In this document: positions 20,404-30,044 of the stretch, piece by piece
How positions within the stretch are numbered: the stretch's first letter is position 1
How the letters are laid out: the number at the start of each line of letters is the position of its first letter
NCBI RefSeq assembly: GCF_002224125.1
Contig: NZ_NCSM01000059.1
Location: 1-64,000, forward strand
From: Streptomyces sp. NBS 14/10
Lineage (GTDB): Bacteria > Actinomycetota > Actinomycetes > Streptomycetales > Streptomycetaceae
Direction: 5' to 3'
Length of the DNA: 64,000 bases
Notes under the pieces: generated by a model
Seen by the model: the letters and a program-made list of their open reading frames with translations, nothing else
Databases searched by the model: none
Told to the model about the DNA's origin: nothing
Program-made: the position numbers and the translations under genes

Positions 20404-21879
20404 GTGAGCACACGCACGAGTACCGGACCCAGACCGAGGGCACCCCTCACCTCACCGCTCACCGCGGCGCTGGCCGTCGCCGCACTCGCGCTGGCGGCCC
20501 TCGCCACGCTCCTCGGCACCTCGCCCGCGCGGGGTGACGTGCCGCCCGCCGCCGGCTGGAACCTGCAATGGAGCGATGACTTCAAGGGTTCCGCGAACAC
20601 GCTGCCGTCCTCCGCCAACTGGCAGATTGACACCGGCCATGCCTACCCCGGCGGCCCCGGCAACTGGGGCACCGGAGAGATCCAGAACTACACCAACTCC
20701 ACCAGCAACCTCAGCCTCGACGGCAGCGGCAACCTCCGCATCACCCCGCTCCGCGACGGCGCGGGCAACTGGACCTCGGCCCGTATCGAGACCCAGCGCG
20801 CCGACTTCAAGGCCCCGGCGGGCGGCGTGCTGCGGATCGAGAGCCGTATCCAGATGCCCAACGTCACCGGCGACGCCGCGCTCGGCTACTGGCCCGCGTT
20901 CTGGGCGCTCGGCAGTCCGTACCGGGGCAACTACTGGAACTGGCCCGGCATAGGCGAGTTCGACATCATGGAGAACGTCAACGGCATCAACTCCGTCTGG
21001 GGGGTGCTCCACTGCGGCGTCAACCCGGGCGGCCCCTGCAACGAGACCACCGGCGTCGGCGCCAGCCGCGCCTGCCCCGGCGCGAGCTGCCAGTCCGCCT
21101 TCCACACGTACCGCTTCGAATGGGACCGCTCCACCACGCCCAACCAGCTGCGCTGGTACGTGGACGACCAGCAGTTCCACAGCGTCAGCCAGAACAGCGT
21201 CGACGCCGCCACCTGGTCGAACATGACCGACCACGCCGGCTACTTCATCCTGCTGAACGTCGCGATCGGCGGCGCCTTCCCCGACGGCGTCCACGGCTCG
21301 GCCACCCCCACCGCGGCCACCGACCCCGGCCACCCCATGCTCGTCGACTACGTCGCCGTCTGGACCCGCGGCGGCGGTACCACCGACCCGCCCACCGATC
21401 CCCCGTCCGGCTCCGCCACCCGCTACCTGGGCGGCGGCGGGGCCCTCGGCGCAGCCTCCTCCTCCGCGTCCACCGCGACGCTGGCCTCGGCGGGCGGCAC
21501 CAACCACGACGGCACGCCCTACCAGCCGCAGACCTTCCTCGCCTCCGGGCTGAACGCCACCTACAGCGGCGGCGCCACGCAGTTCGACCTGTTCGTGGAC
21601 GCGGGCACCACCGTGGCCAACGGCCAGCAGGTCCGTATCTCCTATGACCTGACCGGCGACGGCAGCTGGGACCGCACCGAGACCTACCAGTACTTCGCCA
21701 CCGACCCCGTCACGGGCTATGAGCACTACACCCAGGCCCGCGGACTGAAGTCCGCCACCGGCTCGCTCGGGAACCTGAGCAACGGGAAGGTGCGGGTCGA
21801 GGTCTGGAACGCCATCGGCAACGGCGGCAGCACGCTGGGGACGGGCAACCAGTCGTACGTCCGGATTCCGTTCGGCTGA
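20404..21879 (+). CDS. Secreted GH16 beta-glucanase with C-terminal carbohydrate-binding module
   Basis: A 491-residue secreted endo-beta-1,3(4)-glucanase. GTG 20404 has CTGGAGG about nine bases upstream. A signal peptide with the core ALAVAALALAALATLLG is cleaved near ARG-DV. The GH16 domain (about residues 50-330) has the active-site motif GEFDIMENVNG (Glu-Asp-Glu pattern E-x-D-x-x-E) and a GTGEIQNYTN segment. A Gly/Thr/Pro linker is followed by a module of about 140 residues (RYLGGGGALGAAS ... YSGGATQFDLFVDAGTTV ... QVRISYDLTGDGSWDRTETY) that looks like CBM56, a beta-1,3-glucan binder. A perfect LacI-type palindrome controls the gene. Confidence 0.93.
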   Translation: MSTRTSTGPRPRAPLTSPLTAALAVAALALAALATLLGTSPARGDVPPAAGWNLQWSDDFKGSANTLPSSANWQIDTGHAYPGGPGNWGTGEIQNYTNSTSNLSLDGSGNLRITPLRDGAGNWTSARIETQRADFKAPAGGVLRIESRIQMPNVTGDAALGYWPAFWALGSPYRGNYWNWPGIGEFDIMENVNGINSVWGVLHCGVNPGGPCNETTGVGASRACPGASCQSAFHTYRFEWDRSTTPNQLRWYVDDQQFHSVSQNSVDAATWSNMTDHAGYFILLNVAIGGAFPDGVHGSATPTAATDPGHPMLVDYVAVWTRGGGTTDPPTDPPSGSATRYLGGGGALGAASSSASTATLASAGGTNHDGTPYQPQTFLASGLNATYSGGATQFDLFVDAGTTVANGQQVRISYDLTGDGSWDRTETYQYFATDPVTGYEHYTQARGLKSATGSLGNLSNGKVRVEVWNAIGNGGSTLGTGNQSYVRIPFG

Positions 21880-21906
21880 GTTCCCCCGTCAGTAGGTGCT
21901 GCTGGA

Positions 21907-24900
21907 TCACCCGAGCCGGCCGAGTTCCTCGCGGACCCGGCCGGCGTCCGGGTGGCCGAGGGCGTCGAACATGGTCAGGGCCTGGCGCCAAGTCTCCCGG
22001 GCGCCGCGGACATCGTCGGCGGCCAGCTGCGCGCTGCCCAGGCGGTACATGGTCTCGGCCGCCCTGACCCGCTGGCCGCGCTCGCGGCGCAGCTCCACGG
22101 CGTTGCGGTAGCAGGTGATGGCCTGTTCGTGGTCGCCGAGGCGGTGGTGGGCATAGCCCAGGCTGTCCCAGGCGGCGGAGGCGCCCCGCCCGTCGTGCGC
22201 CTGCTGAAGCATCCGCAGCGCTTTCTCGCAGTGGACCAGAGTCTGCTGGTACTGGCCGACCATGGCGTACGCCCAGCCGACGTTGTTCAGCGCGTACGCC
22301 TCCCCGCTGCGCTGGCCGACCTCCCGGTACAGCTCAAGGGTGCGCTGCGCGTGGTAGAGCCCCTCCTCGTGGCGGCCCTGCCGCTCGCCCGCCTGGTTGA
22401 GCGCGACGTGGATGAGGGCCTGGCCGGCCGGGTTGCCGGTTCTGCCGTGCAGGTCGAGGGCGCGCATCAGGTGGTCGCGGGCCTGGTCGTAGCGGGCCAT
22501 CCGCAGATCGGCGAGGCCGAGGCCGTGGTGAGCGTGGGCCTGCCCGGCCAGGTTGTCCGTGCGCAGCGCCGCGTCGAGGGCCACGGTGTGGACGACGTCC
22601 TGGTCGTGCCAGTGTCCGAGCTGGTCAAGGAACTCGGCGAGCGACCAGGCCAGCCGCCAGGCGTAGGTCTCGAATCCGCTCTTCGCGGCCTGCTGTTGCG
22701 CGGCGACCAGGACACGGTGTTCGGCGGTGAACCAGGTCAGCACCTCGGCGTAATCGGCGAACGGCTCGGTGCTGACGCCGGGCTGCGGGGCGGGGAGGGC
22801 GAGGGGCGTGCGCTGCGGGGTGAACACCCGGCCGGCCGCGACGGCGGTGTGCAGATAATGGTCGAGGGTGCGGTGCAGCGCGGCGCGCCGGTCGTCCTCG
22901 GAGTCGTACGCGTCGGCCAGCTCGGTGGCGTAGGCGCGCAGCAGATCGTGCAGCGCGTACTGGCCCGGGCTGCGCTCGGTGAGCAGATGGGCCCGGGTCA
23001 GCTGGAGCAGCAGGCGCCGGGCCTGCGGTACGGGCAACCCCATCAGGCTGGCCACGGCGGCGGCCGAGATGTCCGGGCCGGGGTGCACGCCCAGCAGCCG
23101 GAACAGCCGGGCGGCGTCGGTGCCCAGGGTGTGGTACGACCACGAGAACACGGCCCGGACGTCGGTCGTGGCGTCACCGCCGTCGAACGCGTCCAGGCTG
23201 CCGCGGGCGTCGTGCAGCTCGCGGGCGAGGGCTTCGAGGGAGAAGCCGGGGTGAGTGGCCGCGCGGGCGGCGACGATGGCCAGCGCCAGGGGCAGCCCCG
23301 CGCACACCTTGATGACGTCCTCCACCGCCTCCGGCTCGGCCGCCACCCGCTCGGAACCCAGCCTGCGGGCGAGCAGTTCGCGCGCCTCGGTCCGGTCGAG
23401 CAGATCCAGCGGCAGCGGCTGGGCCTGCTCCGCGACGACCAGCCCGGTGAGTTCGTTACGGCTGGTCAGCAGCACCAGACAGCCGGGCGCCCCGGGCAGC
23501 AGGGGGCGGACCTGGTCGGCGTCGCGCGCGTTGTCCAGCAGGATCAGCACCCGGCGGCCCGCCAACAGGCTGCGGTAGAGGGCGGTTTGGGCCTCCACGG
23601 TGGCCGGTATCCGGTGCGCGGGCACCTGGAAGGCGTCCAGAAAGCCGCGTACCGCCTCGGAGGGGGTCATCGCCGAGCCGGTCGGGCCGAAGCCGCGGAG
23701 GTTCACATAAAGCTGACCGTCGGGGAAGCGGTCGCGGACCCGGTGGGCCCAGTGCACGGCCAGGGTGGTCTTGCCGAGGCCGCCACTGCCCGCGATCACG
23801 GAGATCACCGCCGCGGTGGGCACCCGCCCCCCGGTTCGGGATCCAGTTCCGGACCCGGATCCGGGCCCGGCCCCGGGCGCGGGCCGCAGCAGCGCGTCGA
23901 GCCCGGCGAGCTCCCGCTCCCGCCCGGTGAAGTGGACGACATCGGCGGGGAGTTGCTGCGGTACGGCGACCTCGGCGGCCGGTGGGGACTCGGAGGGGGG
24001 CTCGGGGGAGGTGTCCTGCGGGACGGATGAGGGCGGGGCGGCGGTAGCTGGGGCCGCGGTGGCTGGAGCCACGACCGCCGTGGGGGCAACGGCAGTTGGG
24101 GTGGGGGCAGCCGGGGCGGGCGTTTGGTCCGCGGCCGCCGGGGCCGGATCCGCGCCCGCCAGAGCCAGACCCGCCCGGTCCGCCCCCGCCGGCTGCGCGT
24201 CCAGCACCTTCCGGTGCAGCCGCTGCAGGTCGTCCCCCGGCTCGATGCCCAGCTCGTCGACGTACCGCTGCCGCGTACTGCGGAAGAGCGCGAGCGCGTC
24301 GGCCCGCCGGCCGCTCCGGCTCAGCGCCTCCATCAGCAGGCCCACCGACCGCTCCCGCAACGGGTGCTCCGCCACCAGCGGGGACAGTACGGCCGCCGCC
24401 TCCTGGTGCCGACCGGAGCGCAGATCGATCGCGGCGCACTCCTCCACCACCGCGCGCCGCTCCTCCTCGAGGCCCGCCCCGACGGTCTCGGGCAGCCAGC
24501 CGCCCGCGACATCCGCGAGCGCGGGCCCGCGCCACAGCTGGAGCGCCGCGTGCAGCAGCTCACCGGCCGGGCCGTCGCCGACCGTCCGCGCCTCGCGCAC
24601 CAACTCCCGGAAACGGTGCAGGTCCACCCGCTCCTGGTCGACGGTGAGGCAGTACCCTTGTGCGGAGGTGGACAGCTCGGTGTCGGCCGGCGCGGTCAGG
24701 ATCCTGCGCAGCTTGGATATCTGGACCTGTACGGCGTTGCGCGCGGACCCCGGCGGGTCCTCTCCCCATACGGCCATCACCAGCCGGTCCACGGAGACCA
24801 CTCGCCCCGGCTCCAGCAACAGCATCGCCAGGACGGATCGCTGCTGAGCGGCGGTCGGGCCGAGTCCCTGCTCGCCCTGCCATATACCGACCGGGCCCAG

Positions 24901-24924
24901 CAGACGAAACTCGGTCCCGTGCAC
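21907..24924 (-). CDS. SARP/AfsR-like regulator with NB-ARC and TPR domains
   Basis: A 1005-residue cytosolic regulator of the large SARP type. Residues 1-90 form the OmpR-like winged helix (FRLLGPVGIWQGEQGLGPTA, RSVLAMLLLEPGRVVSVDRL, AVQVQISKLRRIL); 95-245 are the bacterial transcriptional activation domain ending in YVDELGIEPGDDLQRLH. A Pro/Ala linker of about 90 residues leads to an NB-ARC ATPase with P-loop GSGGLGKTTLAVHW and the hhLDDR-like VLILLDNARD. The C-terminus is a set of TPR repeats (for example ALIHVALNQAGERQGRHEEG). The closest well-known architecture is AfsR. GTG 24924 follows GGGGGAAG; an ATG 13 codons upstream is the alternative. It could govern secondary metabolism or the neighbouring hydrolases; no target is visible. 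Confidence 0.9.
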   Translation of the reverse strand: MHGTEFRLLGPVGIWQGEQGLGPTAAQQRSVLAMLLLEPGRVVSVDRLVMAVWGEDPPGSARNAVQVQISKLRRILTAPADTELSTSAQGYCLTVDQERVDLHRFRELVREARTVGDGPAGELLHAALQLWRGPALADVAGGWLPETVGAGLEEERRAVVEECAAIDLRSGRHQEAAAVLSPLVAEHPLRERSVGLLMEALSRSGRRADALALFRSTRQRYVDELGIEPGDDLQRLHRKVLDAQPAGADRAGLALAGADPAPAAADQTPAPAAPTPTAVAPTAVVAPATAAPATAAPPSSVPQDTSPEPPSESPPAAEVAVPQQLPADVVHFTGRERELAGLDALLRPAPGAGPGSGSGTGSRTGGRVPTAAVISVIAGSGGLGKTTLAVHWAHRVRDRFPDGQLYVNLRGFGPTGSAMTPSEAVRGFLDAFQVPAHRIPATVEAQTALYRSLLAGRRVLILLDNARDADQVRPLLPGAPGCLVLLTSRNELTGLVVAEQAQPLPLDLLDRTEARELLARRLGSERVAAEPEAVEDVIKVCAGLPLALAIVAARAATHPGFSLEALARELHDARGSLDAFDGGDATTDVRAVFSWSYHTLGTDAARLFRLLGVHPGPDISAAAVASLMGLPVPQARRLLLQLTRAHLLTERSPGQYALHDLLRAYATELADAYDSEDDRRAALHRTLDHYLHTAVAAGRVFTPQRTPLALPAPQPGVSTEPFADYAEVLTWFTAEHRVLVAAQQQAAKSGFETYAWRLAWSLAEFLDQLGHWHDQDVVHTVALDAALRTDNLAGQAHAHHGLGLADLRMARYDQARDHLMRALDLHGRTGNPAGQALIHVALNQAGERQGRHEEGLYHAQRTLELYREVGQRSGEAYALNNVGWAYAMVGQYQQTLVHCEKALRMLQQAHDGRGASAAWDSLGYAHHRLGDHEQAITCYRNAVELRRERGQRVRAAETMYRLGSAQLAADDVRGARETWRQALTMFDALGHPDAGRVREELGRLG

Positions 24925-25324
24925 GCGCTTCCCCCGTCGGTACCTGAGATTCCCTGCGGCCATCTCGCAGCCTACCCACAGGGACAGGTCAGCGCCGCAT
25001 CAGCGAGACATCAGCTCCGCATTGCACCCTACGGGCAATGAGGGCGCCGCGGCGCACCCACGCTCACGTCCGGCGCATACCCCGCTGGATGGGGAGCCCG
25101 CGGTAACGGGGAGCCCTCTCTACCCAGACAGCGGGGGCGACATGGGGGGCTTGATCCGCGTATCGAACACCGCCGGACCGGCCGGACCGCGTAGACCGAG
25201 CGGCCGGTACAACCGGGCCCTGGCAGCCGGACTCCTCGCGGTTGGTTTTCTCGGGGCGGCCGGCTACAAGGCCGAGGCGGCCAGATCCGCGCCGACAGGC
25301 AGCGCTATGGCGAAAGGGCAGCTC

Positions 25325-25519
25325 ATGACCGCTACGGGACAGACTCGCACCCTTCCTCGGATAGGCGACCTCGTGTACGACATCGAGCGCGAGGCAATCG
25401 GCCGCGTCGCCTATATCGACACCGGCGGAAACGTCGCCTGGATCAAGCCCCAGGACGACGGCCCCGAATGGACCGCGCTCCCGGAGCAGCTGCGGGCCGC
25501 GGTGGACGGCGAACGCTGA
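25325..25519 (+). CDS. Small conserved-looking soluble protein
   Basis: A 64-residue protein (MTATGQTRTLPRIGDLVYDI onward, ending LPEQLRAAVDGER) with a compact beta-rich pattern RIGDLVYD..REAIGRVAYIDTGGNVAWIKP, resembling the small hypothetical proteins that Streptomyces encode near regulators and XRE-DUF397 loci. AAAGGGCAG precedes ATG 25325. The frame is open upstream; ATG 25307 and ATG 25142 are alternatives, and the longest form would add a hydrophobic stretch (ALAAGLLAVGFLGAAGY) that could be a membrane anchor or signal. I prefer the short form because the conserved-looking part starts there. Function unknown. Confidence 0.55.
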   Translation: MTATGQTRTLPRIGDLVYDIEREAIGRVAYIDTGGNVAWIKPQDDGPEWTALPEQLRAAVDGER

Positions 25520-25692
25520 CGCGCTGACGCGCTTGCGCGGCGGCATTCCGTACGGGTTTCCGTAAGGGGTTCCGTACGGATTTCAGCAAGCGCTTAACTC
25601 CCGCTGAAGTCTCGCTGATGCCTGTGCTGCTGTCAGCGCCCTTATACGCCCGCGCCTTCCACGGGGGGAGGCGCGGGGTTGTCAGCTCCCGT

Positions 25693-28600
25693 TCAGCACA
25701 CCTTGCGGTACGGGACTTCGGGGATGTACGTCTTCCAGTCGGCGCGGTGCAGACCGCCGCCCGCGCGCTCGCAGACGGCGGCGGTGACGCGCCCGGGGTC
25801 GACGGCGAACTTCTGGAGCGGTACGTGTTCGCCCGCGACCAGCAGGTTTCTGCCGTCCTCGCTGAAGGACAGGGCCCGGATGGTGTCGCCCGCGGTGAGC
25901 AGAGCGGATCCCAGCGGAAGGCCGGACGCGGTGTCCCACAGCCGCACCGTGCCGTTGTCGCCCGCCACGGCCAGGATCTTGCCGTCGGGCGAGTAGGCCA
26001 GGGCTTTCGCGGGCTCGGCGCTCTCCCGCCCCTCGCCGGCGAGCGTCCCGGCGACAACGCCAAGACGCCGCTCGGCACCGCCGTCCCACAGCGTCACCTG
26101 CCCCGAGTCCGTACCGAGGGCCAGCTGTTCCCCGTCCGGGCGGTACGCCATCGAGTAGACCGGGTCCTGGGAACGGGTGAGCTGGTCCGAACGGCCGGAG
26201 GGGAGGGTGAAGCGCTGCCCGGACGCCGTGACGACCATCCGGCCGTCGGGCCGCACGGCCAGCGCGGAGGAGTCGGTGAACGCCATCCAGAAATCGCCTG
26301 AGCCCCCCACCTCCACGAAATCCGCCAGCCCCGGTGTCCGCCGCGTCACCTTGGTGCGGCTGCGGACTCCCCAGAGCTCCAGGGTCTCCGAAAGGTGCCG
26401 GTAGGCGAGCACGGTCCTGCCGTCCGGCGTCAGCGCGATCGAGTCGGTGCCCGCTCCGTCTTCCGTCAGCGCGTTCGGGTCAGCGCCCGCTCCGTCTCCT
26501 GGCAGCGCGTTCGGGTCGGCGCCCTTCGGGGTGAGAACGAGGTCGGCCGTCTTACGGCCCTTGCGCACGTCCCACACCGCGACCCGCTCCGCCCGGGCCC
26601 GACCGTTGACCGTGTCCCGCTCGCCGAACCCGTAGGCAAAGGTCCGCCCGTCCGCGCTGAACGCCATGAGCGGCAGGCAGTACCGGCCCTTGCGCCCCGG
26701 TTGGCCGGTGGTCCGGCAGTCGGCCGAGGGCAGGGCGGCCGCGACCGGCGCTCCGCCGCCGGTGCGCCGCAACTCGATCCGGCTCCGCCCGCCCGACGTC
26801 CGCACCTCCGCGATCAGGCTCGCGTCGGGGCTGAACAGGGCCTCGCCATCCTGCTTCGGTCCCCACTCGGACGTTGTGGCGCTGCCCAGGTAGAGGGTGC
26901 GCACCGCGTCGCTCGCCGTGCCATCCCCCTCCTGGTACCGGATGACCCCATGGTCCGCGTCCAGTTGGAGACCGGAGATCCGCCGACCGGCCAGGGGATG
27001 CCGGTAGACCGGCCGCCCGGGGCTGTCGAGCCGCCACATCAGGATCTCCTGGTCATCCGTGGCCGCCAGCAACCGCCCGTCGCGGCTGAGGGCGAGGTAC
27101 CCGAGCCCGGAGTGGGAAATGCCCGGCAGTTCCTTTCCGGAGGCCAGCTCCCAGCCGCGGACCCCCTTCGCGGTGGAGATCAGCAGCCTCCGGCCGTCCG
27201 AAGTGAGCAAGAACTCCGCCCCGTCGGTGTCTTCGCCCGGACCACAACCCAGGCGCGAGACGACGGCCGGGAGCGTACGTATCCGGCGGTGCGCGCGAAC
27301 ATCCCACACCTCCAGCTCCTTCTGGTCCGAACACAGCGCGATCCTCCCGTCGTCCGCGCTGAGCGTCGGCTCCCGCATGGTCTCGCTGGAGCGCTGGAAC
27401 AGGAGACGGCGGCGGTTCCGGATGTCCCACAGCCGGAGCCAGTGCCCGTCCTCCACCATGAGAGTGCGTCCGCTCGCCCCGAAGTACGCGTCCGCATCCC
27501 CGTCCTCGATTTCGATGGGAGGGCCGATGGGGCGGCCGGAGGCGCGGTCCCGCAGTCGGAGACCCGCCTCCCCGAACATCACCACCCGCCGCCCGTCCGG
27601 GGAGACGGCCGTCGCGGACTCCGTCTCGTCGCCCGTCTTGACGGAGCTGATCCGGCGGTGGGTGACCAGGTCCCAGCCGACCACCCGGCCGTTCATCTCC
27701 CCGGAGGTCACGAGCGTACGGCCGTCAGCGCTCAGCAACGCCTGTTCGAACGCGCTGCCTCCCGGGAGGGTGAACGTGTCCCGCTCGCGCTGCCCCATCG
27801 CCCCCAGCAGCGCCGCTCTCGCCTCCACTGTGTGGCTGATGTTCCACGCCGCCACGCTCAGCCGCATCGCCGTCACCGGATCCGCGTACCGCATGTTCTG
27901 CGCGACGGACGCGATCCGCCGGGACACGGCCTCCGCCCGCCGCTGCTCCCCCGCCCGGTTCTGCTGCCACGCCACCACCCCGGCCACGAGCGCCAGCGCC
28001 ACCAGCACCGCCACCGCACCCACGAACGTGCGCACCCGTCGGCGCTCCCGCGTGCCCGCGGCCCGGCTGGCGGCCAGGAAGTCGCGCTCCACGGCGGTGA
28101 GTTCGGCCGATCCGTCCGGCTCGTCGAACGCCTCGCGCGCCTCCACCAGCCGCGCGCCCCGGTACAGCGCGCCGGGATCCCGTCCCAGCTCCGCCCAGGT
28201 GCGGGCGGCCTCGGTCAGCTTGCGGTGGGTGCGCAGCCGCTGGCGGTCCTCGTCGATCCAGCCGCGCAGCCGGGGCCAGGCCGTGATCAGTGCCTCGTGG
28301 GCGAGGTCGACCGTGCCCTCGTCGAGGGTGATCAGGCGCGACCGCACCAGGCGTTCCAGTACGAGCGCCGTATCAGCCGCGTCATCCGAGCCGGAGTCCA
28401 GTCCCAGCTCCTCCCGGTCCACCGGGCGCCGGGTGTCCTGGGCCCCCTCCCCCGGTGTGATCAGCCGGAGCATGATCCGCCGCGCGGCCTCCGCCTGCCG
28501 CTCGCTGAGCTCCCCGTACACCCGCTCCGCGGTCAGGGCGATCGCGCCGTGCACACCGCCCGCCGCCTCGTACGCCTCCACCGTCAGCGCCCGGCTGCGG

Positions 28601-29586
28601 CGGCGGCGCCAGGTCTCCAGCAGTGCGTGGGACATCAGGGGCAGGCCGCCGGGTTCGTCGACGACCTCCTCCACGATCCTGGCGGTCAGCGCCCGTTCGA
28701 CGATCAGCCCTTCGGCCGCGGCCGGCTTGACGATCGCCTCCCGCAGCTCCGCCCGCCCCATCGTCCCGACCAGCAAGGTGGCGCCGCGCAGTGCGGCCGT
28801 CAGCTCCCGGTGTTCGGCGCAGCGGCCGAAGAAGTCGGCCCGTACGCCGATGACCACGCGCAGTCGGCTGTCCTCGTCCTGGGCGGACAGCAGGCGTTCG
28901 ATGAATCCGGCGCGTTCGGCCGGGTCCTGGCAGAGGGTGAAGATCTCCTCGAACTGGTCGATCACCAGCCAGGTGTCCCCATCGCCGCCGTTCGGGCCGA
29001 GCTTCGGGTCGAGCGCGTCGGCGTGGGTGCGGAGCGGGCGGTCGCCGGGGGTGAGGACGCGGATCACGGACGGGCGGGGTAACGGCGCGGCCGTGCCGTC
29101 GCGCAGGGCCGGGATCAGACCGGCCCGCAGCAGTGAGGACTTACCGCTGCCCGAGGGGCCGAAAACGGCGGCGAACCTGCTCTCCCGGACCAGCTCAAGC
29201 AGCTCGGCTACGAGCTGTTCCCGCCCGAAGAACCGTTCGTGGTCGCCTGGTTCGAAGCGGGCCAGTCCGCGGTAGGGCGGGGTGGCGTCGTCGTCCTCGG
29301 CGGGGATGCCGGTGGTCTCCTCCACCGCCTCGCGCCAGCGCGCCTCCCAGGCGATCCGGTCGGCCGGGTCGCCGCCGCACGCCTCCACATACGCGAGTGT
29401 GACCGGCAGCGAGGGGAGTTGGTCCCCCGCGGCGGCCCGGGACAGCGTGGTGAGCGAGTACGGCACCCGCTGCGCCATCGCCCGGTAGGTCGGTCCGCCC
29501 GCCTCGCTCCGCAGCTTGCGCAGCTCGTACGCGAAACGCTGGACTGGGCCCGCGCTCGGATCCAGCGGGCTCTCCTTGCGGCCCAT
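25693..29586 (-). CDS. HTH-STAND NTPase with membrane segment and WD40 propeller
   Basis: A 1297-residue, four-part protein. Residues 10-85: XRE-like helix-turn-helix (FAYELRKLRSEAGGPTYRAM, YSLTTLSRAAAGDQLPSLPV). Residues 105-500: nSTAND1-type ATPase beginning PYRGLARFEPGDHERFFGRE, with P-loop FGPSGSGKSSLLRAG and Walker B WLVIDQFEEIFTLC. About residue 523-545: a single hydrophobic helix (FVGAVAVLVALALVAGVV). Residues 580-1297: WD40-type repeats such as ALLSADGRTLVTSGE and LAYSPDGKILAVAGDNGTVR. STAND proteins act as switches that oligomerise on ligand binding; the propeller is the likely sensor. In Streptomyces this architecture is common but its function is largely unknown; roles in regulation or phage sensing are possible. 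No effector gene is adjacent. Confidence 0.88.
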   Translation of the reverse strand: MGRKESPLDPSAGPVQRFAYELRKLRSEAGGPTYRAMAQRVPYSLTTLSRAAAGDQLPSLPVTLAYVEACGGDPADRIAWEARWREAVEETTGIPAEDDDATPPYRGLARFEPGDHERFFGREQLVAELLELVRESRFAAVFGPSGSGKSSLLRAGLIPALRDGTAAPLPRPSVIRVLTPGDRPLRTHADALDPKLGPNGGDGDTWLVIDQFEEIFTLCQDPAERAGFIERLLSAQDEDSRLRVVIGVRADFFGRCAEHRELTAALRGATLLVGTMGRAELREAIVKPAAAEGLIVERALTARIVEEVVDEPGGLPLMSHALLETWRRRRSRALTVEAYEAAGGVHGAIALTAERVYGELSERQAEAARRIMLRLITPGEGAQDTRRPVDREELGLDSGSDDAADTALVLERLVRSRLITLDEGTVDLAHEALITAWPRLRGWIDEDRQRLRTHRKLTEAARTWAELGRDPGALYRGARLVEAREAFDEPDGSAELTAVERDFLAASRAAGTRERRRVRTFVGAVAVLVALALVAGVVAWQQNRAGEQRRAEAVSRRIASVAQNMRYADPVTAMRLSVAAWNISHTVEARAALLGAMGQRERDTFTLPGGSAFEQALLSADGRTLVTSGEMNGRVVGWDLVTHRRISSVKTGDETESATAVSPDGRRVVMFGEAGLRLRDRASGRPIGPPIEIEDGDADAYFGASGRTLMVEDGHWLRLWDIRNRRRLLFQRSSETMREPTLSADDGRIALCSDQKELEVWDVRAHRRIRTLPAVVSRLGCGPGEDTDGAEFLLTSDGRRLLISTAKGVRGWELASGKELPGISHSGLGYLALSRDGRLLAATDDQEILMWRLDSPGRPVYRHPLAGRRISGLQLDADHGVIRYQEGDGTASDAVRTLYLGSATTSEWGPKQDGEALFSPDASLIAEVRTSGGRSRIELRRTGGGAPVAAALPSADCRTTGQPGRKGRYCLPLMAFSADGRTFAYGFGERDTVNGRARAERVAVWDVRKGRKTADLVLTPKGADPNALPGDGAGADPNALTEDGAGTDSIALTPDGRTVLAYRHLSETLELWGVRSRTKVTRRTPGLADFVEVGGSGDFWMAFTDSSALAVRPDGRMVVTASGQRFTLPSGRSDQLTRSQDPVYSMAYRPDGEQLALGTDSGQVTLWDGGAERRLGVVAGTLAGEGRESAEPAKALAYSPDGKILAVAGDNGTVRLWDTASGLPLGSALLTAGDTIRALSFSEDGRNLLVAGEHVPLQKFAVDPGRVTAAVCERAGGGLHRADWKTYIPEVPYRKVC

Positions 29587-29756
29587 GCCCCATCTCCCCC
29601 ACCTGACGGCCTGGTACGGCCCCAGACGCTACTCCCATTGTTTCGTGGGGCGACCAGGGCTGCCGAACAACCGCCGGGCCGGTGAAGTGGACCGTACGTC
29701 CTCCGCGGGGGTGAGGGCGTCACAGAACAAGAGAACAGGAAGAGAGGTGGGGGCTC

Positions 29757-29900
29757 ATGCCTCTTTGGGGGCGGATCGCCACGGCGGTCATGGGGGTCGC
29801 CCTGTTGGCCGCTCCGTTCCTCCCCTTCGTCCCAGGAGTTCACGCGGAGTCGGCCACGGGGGTCGCGCACTTGCCCGCGGGGTTCTCGGGCGGGGGATGA
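29757..29900 (+). CDS. Possible small secreted peptide (47 residues)
   Basis: ATG 29757 opens a 47-codon frame with an AGAGAGG-GGGG purine-rich stretch just upstream. The product has a basic/aromatic start (MPLWGRIATAV), a hydrophobic core (MGVALLAAPFLPF) and a plausible signal-peptidase site VHA-ES, leaving a Gly/Ala-rich mature peptide of about 17 residues. The stop codon lies inside the first unit of a short tandem repeat. Such small exported peptides are easily missed in annotation, but one this short could arise by chance. Function unknown. Confidence 0.35.
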   Translation: MPLWGRIATAVMGVALLAAPFLPFVPGVHAESATGVAHLPAGFSGGG

Positions 29901-29968
29901 ACGGCCCGGGGGATGAACAGACGGGGATTGAACGGCCGGGGATGAACCGCCGCGGGATGAACGGGCGC
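29891..29968 (+). repeat. Five degenerate 15-16 bp direct repeats
   Basis: Units of the form CGGGGGATGAACGGCC start at 29891, 29907, 29923, 29938 and 29954, each keeping GGGATGAAC or GGGATTGAAC. They lie between the STAND gene and the dctA terminator, outside any well-supported gene apart from the last codons of the small peptide. Their role is unknown; regular spacing suggests slippage expansion or a binding array. Confidence 0.7.
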
Positions 29969-30000
29969 GGCCCTGCCCCGATTCAGGAGGGCAGGGCCGC
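29967..30000 (-). terminator. Hairpin terminator downstream of dctA
   Basis: Perfect 11-base arms GCGGCCCTGCC (29967-29977) and GGCAGGGCCGC (29990-30000) with a 12-base loop, 44 bases after the dctA stop on its coding strand. No T-run follows. It most likely ends the dctA transcript. Confidence 0.7.
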
Positions 30001-30044
30001 GATGTCCGCGCGCGATGGGTGCCGCGCGGACGGGGCAGGTCAGG

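Noticed and set aside
29891..29968. CRISPR-like array from the five short repeats
   Set aside because: The units are contiguous and degenerate, without spacers or cas genes.
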